From Lachnospira sp. UBA3790 (GTDB lineage Bacteria; Bacillota; Clostridia; Lachnospirales; Lachnospiraceae): a stretch of 64,000 nt of DNA. The notes under the pieces were generated by a model that had not been told where the DNA came from, ran no database searches, and saw nothing but the letters and a program-made list of their open reading frames with translations. Each line of letters begins with the position of its first letter. The stretch's first letter is position 1. The position numbers were made by a program, and so were the translations under genes. Shown here piece by piece: positions 8,634-15,633 of this stretch. The stretch spans positions 404,004 to 468,003 of the forward strand of contig DFEY01000002.1 in the NCBI GenBank assembly GCA_002369135.1. Direction: 5' to 3'.

Positions 8634-8691
8634 TTCTGTTCTCCTATTTTATTCTATATTTTTGGCTTGTTAATATGCCTTAATATCTTTG

Positions 8692-10821
8692 TTAATCTTT
8701 GTAGTGCTCTTCTTTTGTCCAAATTTTCTTTCCGTATTTGTCTAAAACTAGACCATATACTCTTTTGGCTTTGCTTATGGCTTCTTTTCTGTCTGCCTCT
8801 ACGCTCTGTAGTTTTCCATAGCCATATACATAGAAGACATCACCTTTTCTCTTTTCTAAGTTTGCCTCAATCTCTGATGCATCAGAAAACTTCACTTCGC
8901 CGAATGGAAGAATCTTCGTAGATTTGTCTGTTGGAAGTTTGTTTGTAAATGACAATACTTCCTCGCGCATCTTGATATCATCAGTGTAGTAACTGAATGT
9001 GCAAACTGCCATGGCTTCTTCTGTATTATCTAACAACTGGTCATCATCAATATTCTTTCCGTTTTTCCAACGCTTAATATTTATGATTCCATCTTTAATA
9101 TCAATATTCTTTATAAATACATTCTTCTTTGAATATGACTTCTGCTCTCTTAGACCATAATCTACAATCTTTAATGCATACATCGAGAAGAATTTGTTTT
9201 TCTTGATGTCTTTGTCTTTGGCGAGGCCATAAATCATACTTTGACCAGAGAAACCAAGCACACAATTTTTGTCGCCGTTTTCTGCGTCTAGACTTCTCTT
9301 TTCACCTGTGTTTAGGTTGAGGATTGTAATGCTCTCGCTGTTATCTCTTCCTGCGTATTTATTAAACGCTAGATACTGACCGTCATCGCTCACCGCGTAA
9401 CTTCCAGCCTCTAAGTGCTCAACCACTTTACCCCACTCCTGAGTTTTTAGATTTGCATAGTAAATAGTGTCATCAAGCATGATGTACAATGTTCTATCTC
9501 CCACGTGGCAAAGAGTCTTTAGCTGATTATCTAAAAGTTCAGCAGTGCTCTTCGTAGGAATGAATACCTGTTCCCTAGAAGTGTTTGATTTAATATTATA
9601 AGACATAATGGATATGCCATTTCTTCCTATGTGATTTTCGGCTGGGCTATAACCGTAAATCATGTAGTCAACATTTCCCTTGTTATCAATGTCTACAACC
9701 TTTGTCTTTGTCATCTCTAGCTCTTCGCTAGATTTTGCACCCATCTTGTAGATCTGATAGAACTTTCTATTTTCAACATTTTGCGCGTAAACATCTCCGT
9801 TTATAGCAAATGCGATATACTTTTTGTTGTCACTCTCAACGTGCTCTATTTTGTCGTAGTTTTGAATTCCTAGATCAATAAAGCTTGCGCCCAGATTGTT
9901 TTTGTTTGCTTCCCAAATTTGGTTTACTTCTCTATCGTAGCCAGTCACATATTGTTTGCCAGCGTAACTAAATACTGTGATAGTTTCCCACACATTGTAC
10001 TTTTCAGTTGCCTTCTCAGCATTCTTTGCCTTAACCTGATAAGTCAAAGTATATGTAGTGGCTGGGCCAGTATCCTTCATTGTGCACTCTTTAATAGCAA
10101 CATTTGTCTTTGTGATTTTCTCCGCCGCCAAAGTACTCCAAAGAAGCATAGTGTAACTAGAGTTGATTGTTACTTTGCCCAGGTTGTCATTACTCTGAAC
10201 TGTTGGATCAGTCTCTAAATAATTCATTAAATTTGATCTCTCAGTCTCTTCAAAAGTTCTGTCGCTAAATCTCTTTGCGAATGCGACTTGTTTGTCGACA
10301 AATTCATTTTTGGCGATGATTGCTCTTGCATAGTAGTTGATGGCATCATGCTTGTCTGTTGTAACCACAAACTTAAGTCTGTACTCAATGCCGGCTTCCA
10401 TAATGGCATTGGCCTTGAAGTCGAATGATGCGCTCTTTCCAGCGCCCCTCATCTCCTCGATTTTACCGTGGTCTACTAGTCTGTCATCGTCAGTACTCTT
10501 TACTTCATATCTAATAGAACGAATAGTGTCTCCATTCTCATTTACTTTGAATGTAGTAGTTCTATCAGGTTTTATTATTACAATAGTATTTCTCTCCACG
10601 TTTTCCTGGAGATTATTTGTGTAACCATAAATGTTTCCTGTCTTCATCTTGCCGTATGTGGCCATAATCTTTGGAACTTGATCTTTTACGGCGCTAGAAG
10701 AACTGTTACCATCATTTTTACTAGGTCCCGAACACCTCGTCAAAATGCCCACTACCACAATGGCAATAAAAATACATATAATAGTTGTGATTATTATAGT
10801 TTTACTTTTGCTACTTTCCAT
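8692..10821 (-). CDS. Membrane-anchored extracytoplasmic protein of unknown function
   Basis: 709 residues with one N-terminal transmembrane anchor (residues ~8-28, TIIITTIICIFIAIVVVGIL) followed by a Ser/Asn-rich spacer, so the bulk lies outside the membrane. Residues ~60-180 look like an all-beta domain. Residues ~330-560 contain repeated hydrophobic-strand units (KKYIAFAINGDVYA, RTLYIMLDDTIYYANL, YLAFNKYAGRDNSESITILNLNTGEK) reminiscent of a beta-propeller. I do not recognise a named family. Between the nuclease gene and glgB on the same strand, but the gaps are AT-rich and no operon is certain. Confidence 0.6.
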   Translation of the reverse strand: MESSKSKTIIITTIICIFIAIVVVGILTRCSGPSKNDGNSSSSAVKDQVPKIMATYGKMKTGNIYGYTNNLQENVERNTIVIIKPDRTTTFKVNENGDTIRSIRYEVKSTDDDRLVDHGKIEEMRGAGKSASFDFKANAIMEAGIEYRLKFVVTTDKHDAINYYARAIIAKNEFVDKQVAFAKRFSDRTFEETERSNLMNYLETDPTVQSNDNLGKVTINSSYTMLLWSTLAAEKITKTNVAIKECTMKDTGPATTYTLTYQVKAKNAEKATEKYNVWETITVFSYAGKQYVTGYDREVNQIWEANKNNLGASFIDLGIQNYDKIEHVESDNKKYIAFAINGDVYAQNVENRKFYQIYKMGAKSSEELEMTKTKVVDIDNKGNVDYMIYGYSPAENHIGRNGISIMSYNIKSNTSREQVFIPTKSTAELLDNQLKTLCHVGDRTLYIMLDDTIYYANLKTQEWGKVVEHLEAGSYAVSDDGQYLAFNKYAGRDNSESITILNLNTGEKRSLDAENGDKNCVLGFSGQSMIYGLAKDKDIKKNKFFSMYALKIVDYGLREQKSYSKKNVFIKNIDIKDGIINIKRWKNGKNIDDDQLLDNTEEAMAVCTFSYYTDDIKMREEVLSFTNKLPTDKSTKILPFGEVKFSDASEIEANLEKRKGDVFYVYGYGKLQSVEADRKEAISKAKRVYGLVLDKYGKKIWTKEEHYKD

Positions 10822-10854
10822 TTATAATTACTACTCTTTTCCTTCGTCGAAGAC

Positions 10855-12762
10855 TTATTTTCTTTTTGTTACTTTAGGGAACTCAAACGCGACCGCTTCA
10901 AATGGCTTAAGTGGAATCTCAAGTCTGTATGGTCTGCCGTCACACTCTCCCTCTTTTGCTTTGTATTTAACTACCTGGTCATCATTCTCAGTAGATAGGA
11001 TTCTCTTGTAAGTTCCTGCCTTTGGAACACCAACTATATAGTCAGTTCTCTCCATTGGTGTGAAGTTAAATACGAATCCAACTGAGTTTTTGTTATCTGC
11101 CTCAGTAGTCTTTCTGATGAAACTGAAAATACTTCTCTCGTTATCATCAGCATTTATCCATTCAAACGCACCATAACCCTTTGTCTCGGTATAAAGTGCT
11201 GGATACTTCTTGTACATTTCAAGAAGTCTATGAACAAACTTCTGCATGTCTTTATGCTCTGGCTCTTCTAGCAAGTGCCAATCAAGTGAACGCTTCTCCG
11301 ACCACTCCTGAAGTTGTGCAAACTCCTGTCCCATGAAGAGAAGTTTTCTTCCTGGGTGACCAAACATAAACATATATGCAGTCTTTAGGTTTTTAAATTT
11401 ATCTGCTGGGTAGCCTGGCATCTTGTTATACATTGAGCACTTAAGGTGAACTACCTCATCGTGAGATAGAACCAAGATAAAGTTCTCACTGAAACAATAT
11501 GTCAAACCAAATGTCATCTTGTTGTGCGCGCCCTTCTTAAACAAAGGATCCAACTTTGTGTATTCTAAGAAGTCGTGCATCCAACCCATGTTCCATTTGT
11601 ATGAGAAACCAAGTCCGCCATCTTTTGGATCTTTAGTAACATCTGGCCAAGCTGTTGACTCCTCTGCTATCACGTAAGCACGAGGATTTCTATAATTCAT
11701 TACGCTTGAAAGATGTTTGAAGAACTCGATAGCTTCCAAGTTTTTGTTGTCGCCATATTTGTTTGGTACCCACTGGCCTTCGTCGCGGCCGTAGTCTAGG
11801 TATAGCATAGATGCAACCGCATCCACACGAAGTCCATCAATATGATATTTCTCTACCCAGAACAAAGCATTTGCAATCAAGAAGTTTGAAACTTCAGTCT
11901 TTGAATAGTCAAACACCTTTGTTCCCCAGTCTGGGTGCTCTCCCAAACGTGTATCTGCATATTCATAAAGTGGCTGTCCGTCAAACATCGCAAGTCCGTG
12001 CGCATCTCTAGGGAAGTGCGCAGGAACCCAATCAAGGATTACTGCAATATCTGCCTGATGGAAAGCATCCACCAAATACATAAACTCATCAGGGCTTCCG
12101 TATCTAGATGTTGGAGCATAGTAACCAGTTACCTGATATCCCCATGAACCATCGTATGGGTGCTCTGCTATACCCATCAACTCTACATGTGTGTAGCCCA
12201 TCTTTTTAACGTACTCTACCAATTCTTTGGCGAGGCGTTTGTAATCGTAAAATCCATCTTCATCATCTGGGCCCTGGAAATCTTTCTTCCATGAACCTAG
12301 GTGACATTCGTATATAGACATTGGTTGCTCGTAGTGATTCTCTCTAGACTTCTTGGCAATCCAATCATGATCTTTCCATTTATATTTGTCCACGTTAAAT
12401 ACGCGTGAAGCAGTGTCAGGTCGAACTTCCGAATAAAAACCATACGGATCAGTCTTGTAAAGTGTGCGACCATCCTGTGTTGAAATCACATACTTATATG
12501 CGCAGCCCTCTTTCACGTCCGGTACAAACAACTCCCAGATTCCTGATTCGTTGTTCATCTCCATGTTGTGATCAAATCCAATCCAGTCATTGAACTCGCC
12601 AATCACAGACACGTTCACCGCGTGAGGTGCCCACACTGCAAAGTACACACCTTTTCGTCCGTTCTTTGTAACTAGGTGCGCTCCCAACTTGTTATAAATT
12701 TCATAATGTGTTCCTTTTCCAAAAAGGTAACAATCATCTTGTGTAATGAAATCTTTTGACAT
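10855..12762 (-). CDS. glgB: 1,4-alpha-glucan branching enzyme
   Basis: GH13 enzyme that introduces alpha-1,6 branches into glycogen. Seen: N-terminal CBM48-like part (FAVWAPHAVNVSVIGEFNDW); GH13 motifs DWVPAHFP (region I), GLRVDAVASMLY (region II, catalytic Asp), VIAEESTAWP (region III, acid Glu) and LSHDEVVHLK (region IV, His-Asp); and a C-terminal beta domain. A longer frame opens at 12792, but the ATG at 12762 (MSKDFITQDD) has a GGAG site and the upstream ATG has none. At 635 residues it is family-typical. No other glycogen gene is in the window. Confidence 0.93.
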   Translation of the reverse strand: MSKDFITQDDCYLFGKGTHYEIYNKLGAHLVTKNGRKGVYFAVWAPHAVNVSVIGEFNDWIGFDHNMEMNNESGIWELFVPDVKEGCAYKYVISTQDGRTLYKTDPYGFYSEVRPDTASRVFNVDKYKWKDHDWIAKKSRENHYEQPMSIYECHLGSWKKDFQGPDDEDGFYDYKRLAKELVEYVKKMGYTHVELMGIAEHPYDGSWGYQVTGYYAPTSRYGSPDEFMYLVDAFHQADIAVILDWVPAHFPRDAHGLAMFDGQPLYEYADTRLGEHPDWGTKVFDYSKTEVSNFLIANALFWVEKYHIDGLRVDAVASMLYLDYGRDEGQWVPNKYGDNKNLEAIEFFKHLSSVMNYRNPRAYVIAEESTAWPDVTKDPKDGGLGFSYKWNMGWMHDFLEYTKLDPLFKKGAHNKMTFGLTYCFSENFILVLSHDEVVHLKCSMYNKMPGYPADKFKNLKTAYMFMFGHPGRKLLFMGQEFAQLQEWSEKRSLDWHLLEEPEHKDMQKFVHRLLEMYKKYPALYTETKGYGAFEWINADDNERSIFSFIRKTTEADNKNSVGFVFNFTPMERTDYIVGVPKAGTYKRILSTENDDQVVKYKAKEGECDGRPYRLEIPLKPFEAVAFEFPKVTKRK

Positions 12763-12805
12763 ACATTTCTCCGTTTCCTGCACATCGTGCATTTAAATGT
12801 ATATT

Positions 12806-12823
12806 TTATGTAAACCGCGCGGG
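12806..12823. repeat. 18-bp repeat with GC palindrome, copy 1
   Basis: TTATGTAAACCGCGCGGG, identical to 42989-43006. Both copies lie just downstream of the stop codon of a minus-strand gene (here the hydratase). Core AAACCGCGCGG is nearly palindromic and stands out in AT-rich surroundings. Confidence 0.6.
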
Positions 12824-12849
12824 TTTTCTTATTTCCCGCTCATCAAAGT

Positions 12850-15114
12850 CTATTTTCTGTTGTAGTTAATCAAGCAACCTTTAAGAATGATTTCTCTTTC
12901 TCTATCTGTTAGCGGATCCATCTTCAAAGTAAATGGCTTCATCTCATTGTTCTCCACATCCACTACATATGCTGTAAACTCTGTCTCGGCATTTTCAATA
13001 GCTGTTCTAATTCCTGGAATGTAGATGTAGTCATTAAGTTTGAATGGTAGATCGTCCTCGTCAAAGATAAATGGCAACATTCCCCAGTTGATTAGGTTAG
13101 AGCGATATCTCTTTGTTGCGTATTCTTTGGCGATGTTAGCCCAACCACCTAGAACCTTCTGACATGATGCAGCCTGTTCTCTAGCTGAACCATCACCTGG
13201 CTTAACAGCGTAGATTGTACTTCCGATAGATACACAAGTTCTGTCAAAGTCTTTGTCTGGCATCTGCTCTTTGATAACAGTACGCATTGGCTTGAACTCT
13301 GGGAATGCCTCCGATGGACACTCGTTCTTTTCTACAGCCTTCTCTGCTACCTGGATGTCTTTTGCTCTTTGTACATAACCTGGATCCTTTCTTGAAAGCG
13401 CAAACTCTGCAAGTCCAAGTGGATTTGATCTATATGATGAAGTCTCTCCTGATGGAATCAACTCATCTGTAGTAGTAACTGGATCGTGAATCTCTGAAAC
13501 TACTTTTAGTACCATGTTTTCTTTTAGGTCAACCATCTCTGGCCAATCCTTAATGTTTGGTCCAAGTTTTAGCTCAGTATCTGGGTCTGGTTTAAGCGCT
13601 GAATCAAATACTCTGTTTTCATAAATGCTCTTATCGAAGTGATACTTCTGTCCCTTAAACTCAACGTCTAAGTCTGTAGCTGGAGTTAAGAAACCTTTAT
13701 TTGCAGCGGTCGCTGCTATTGATCTAGCATCCATCAAAGCGACTGAGGCTATCTGGCCGTTCTGAAGTTTTGAGCCCTCGCGGTTAGGGAAGTTACGAGT
13801 CGAATGACGAATACTGAATGCATCATTCGCTGGTGTATCGCCCGCGCCAAAGCAAGGACCGCAGAACGCAGTCTTGAGAACCGCACCAGTCTCCATAAGG
13901 TCTGCTGCTGCTCCGTTTTTGATCAGTTCCATATATACTGGCATAGATGCGGGATAAACGCTAAGTGTAAACTCGTCTGAACCAATGCTGTGGCCTTTTA
14001 GTATATCTGCTGCTTCGCAAATATTTTCAAATCCACCGCCGGCACAACCAGCGATAATTCCCTGCTCTACGTATAGTTTTCCATTTCTAATCTTGTCCAT
14101 TAGTGTGTAGTCAACCTGACCGTCCAATGAAACAAGTGCTTTCTTTTCAACATCGTGCAAGATGTCTTCTAGGTTTTCGTTTACTTCGTCTATAGTGTAT
14201 GTGTTCGATGGGTGGAATGGCATAGCAATCATTGGCTTAATGCTTGATAGGTCTACTTCCACTATTCCATCGTAGTAAGCTACATCACCTGGGTTAAGTT
14301 CTTTGTAGGCGTCTTTTCTTCCGTGAATCTCGTAAAATTCTTCTATCTTTTCATCTGTGCGCCAGATCGATGATAGACATGTAGTCTCTGTAGTCATTAC
14401 ATCAACGCCTATTCTAAAGTCAGCACTCAAGTTGCTAACTCCAGGGCCCATAAATTCCATAACTTTATTCTTAACGTAGCCCTTTTCAAAGACAGCACCG
14501 ATAATAGCAAGTGCCACGTCCTGAGGACCAACGCCCTTAGCAGGTTCACCTGTCATATAGATACCAACTACTTCTGGCATATTGATGTCATATGTCTGCT
14601 CCAAAAGCTGTTTAACTAGTTCAGGTCCACCCTCACCCATAGCCATAGTACCTAACGCGCCATAACGTGTATGTGAGTCAGAACCTAAAATCATTTTTCC
14701 ACCTTCAGCTAGCATCTCTCTAGCAAACTGGTGAATTACTGCCTGGTGAGGTGGTACATAGATTCCACCGTACTTCTTAGCAGCGCTAAGTCCAAACATA
14801 TGGTCATCTTCGTTTATAGTTCCGCCTACTGCACAAAGTGAATTGTGGCAGTTTGTAAGCACGTATGGGATTGGGAAATGATCCATTCCCGATGCTCTGG
14901 CAGTCTGAATAATTCCCACAAAAGTAATATCGTGAGAAGTCATCTTATCAAACTTGATCTGTAGTTTTTCCATATTGTCCGATGTATTGTGGTCCGCCAA
15001 AATGTTGTAAGCCATTGTGTTCTTTTTAGCCTCTTCTTTTGACATACCATCATAGTTTTCAACTAGGTCTTTTCCACCTACTAAAAACATTCCACCATCT
15101 GATAATTTAATCAT
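12850..15114 (-). CDS. Aconitase-family hydratase (YbhJ/AcnC-like)
   Basis: A 754-residue member of the aconitase superfamily, close in length to E. coli YbhJ. The iron-sulfur cluster cysteines are present as GCAGGG and CGPCFGAGDTP (CxxC). SDSHTRYGALG, the substrate-contacting NFPNREGS motif and a C-terminal swivel domain (RYRSNLINWGMLPF) are also present. No citrate synthase or isocitrate dehydrogenase is nearby, so whether it acts on citrate or another hydroxy acid cannot be said. A GGAGG site precedes ATG 15114. Transcribed alone or with glgB downstream. Confidence 0.82.
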   Translation of the reverse strand: MIKLSDGGMFLVGGKDLVENYDGMSKEEAKKNTMAYNILADHNTSDNMEKLQIKFDKMTSHDITFVGIIQTARASGMDHFPIPYVLTNCHNSLCAVGGTINEDDHMFGLSAAKKYGGIYVPPHQAVIHQFAREMLAEGGKMILGSDSHTRYGALGTMAMGEGGPELVKQLLEQTYDINMPEVVGIYMTGEPAKGVGPQDVALAIIGAVFEKGYVKNKVMEFMGPGVSNLSADFRIGVDVMTTETTCLSSIWRTDEKIEEFYEIHGRKDAYKELNPGDVAYYDGIVEVDLSSIKPMIAMPFHPSNTYTIDEVNENLEDILHDVEKKALVSLDGQVDYTLMDKIRNGKLYVEQGIIAGCAGGGFENICEAADILKGHSIGSDEFTLSVYPASMPVYMELIKNGAAADLMETGAVLKTAFCGPCFGAGDTPANDAFSIRHSTRNFPNREGSKLQNGQIASVALMDARSIAATAANKGFLTPATDLDVEFKGQKYHFDKSIYENRVFDSALKPDPDTELKLGPNIKDWPEMVDLKENMVLKVVSEIHDPVTTTDELIPSGETSSYRSNPLGLAEFALSRKDPGYVQRAKDIQVAEKAVEKNECPSEAFPEFKPMRTVIKEQMPDKDFDRTCVSIGSTIYAVKPGDGSAREQAASCQKVLGGWANIAKEYATKRYRSNLINWGMLPFIFDEDDLPFKLNDYIYIPGIRTAIENAETEFTAYVVDVENNEMKPFTLKMDPLTDREREIILKGCLINYNRK

Positions 15115-15269
15115 AAAACCTCCTAAATATAGGGCATTTTAGCCCACAAAAACTGGTCGTAACCGCCAAAAGGGCGCAGTTACACACTTATAGGTATTAT
15201 ACAATAAATTTCAATTTATTTGTAGTGGAAAAAGGGGAATAATGACTGGAAAAAATGATCTTTTTAACA

Positions 15270-15297
15270 TTGACAATAAGAAAAATAGCAATATAAT
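15270..15297 (+). promoter_or_regulatory. Consensus sigma-A promoter of the antitoxin RNA
   Basis: TTGACA (15270-15275), 16-base spacer, TATAAT (15292-15297). Both hexamers are perfect consensus, but no ORF follows; a short RNA ending at a strong terminator does. Confidence 0.8.
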
Positions 15298-15303
15298 AAA
15301 GGT

Positions 15304-15382
15304 AGAGACGATGCCGGTAAACGGCTAGTCCTCAGAACGATTTAATTAACCGCTCCAGTGAACTGGGGCGGTTAGTTTTTTG
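15304..15382 (+). ncRNA. Candidate type I antitoxin RNA (about 79 nt)
   Basis: Inferred from the consensus promoter at 15270-15297 and a terminator of a 12-bp stem (15348-15359 with 15362-15373, one G-T pair) plus T6 at 15376-15381. The 3' end runs antisense to the stop codon and 3' end of the small toxin-like ORF at 15372-15470, which is transcribed toward it. Converging, 3'-overlapping transcripts are the arrangement known for TxpA/RatA-type systems. No homologue was searched. Confidence 0.65.
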
Positions 15383-15470
15383 GACGATTATTTCGTCCTA
15401 TGATATAGCCTATACTCAACGCAGTTAAACATAGAGCAAGGATTGAAATAAAAGAATTTATTACATCCAT
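15372..15470 (-). CDS. Candidate type I toxin, 32-aa hydrophobic peptide
   Basis: Sequence starts MDVINSFISILALCL and ends GYIIGRNNRPKN: one transmembrane segment followed by a positively charged tail, the pattern of small membrane toxins (TxpA, BsrG, Fst and holin-like toxins). The Shine-Dalgarno AAAGGAGGTGAT (15476-15487) is complementary to the 16S 3' end over its full length, six bases from the ATG. A short hairpin CCAAAAGTT/AACTTTTGG-like lies immediately upstream. The stop codon overlaps the antitoxin RNA terminator. Too short for ordinary ORF calling. Confidence 0.65.
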   Translation of the reverse strand: MDVINSFISILALCLTALSIGYIIGRNNRPKN

Positions 15471-15555
15471 CTATATCACCTCCTTTCCAAAAGTTAGAAA
15501 CTTTTTGGATTGGAGAACTAGCCGTCCACCGTTTATGGCAACGCCTCAGGAGATT

Positions 15556-15584
15556 ATTATAATACTCCGAAAATAAAAAAGCAA
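15556..15584 (-). promoter_or_regulatory. Promoter of the toxin mRNA
   Basis: On the minus strand TTGCTT (15579-15584), 17-base spacer, TATAAT (15556-15561). It gives a 5' leader of about 79 nt. The -35 box overlaps the terminator stem of the GH3 gene. Confidence 0.6.
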
Positions 15585-15612
15585 CATCAACTTTTTGTGA
15601 TGTTGCTTTTTT
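15575..15612. terminator. Bidirectional terminator after the GH3 gene
   Basis: GCAACATCA (15581-15589) pairs with TGATGTTGC (15598-15606); A6 on the left and T6 on the right allow termination in both directions. Serves the minus-strand GH3 gene that ends at 15634. Confidence 0.85.
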
Positions 15613-15633
15613 ATTTGATTTTTAATCGTTTAA

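Noticed and set aside
10855..12792. Upstream ATG at 12792 as the glgB start
   Set aside because: No Shine-Dalgarno before it, while the ATG at 12762 has GGAG at the right distance and gives the family-typical N-terminus.
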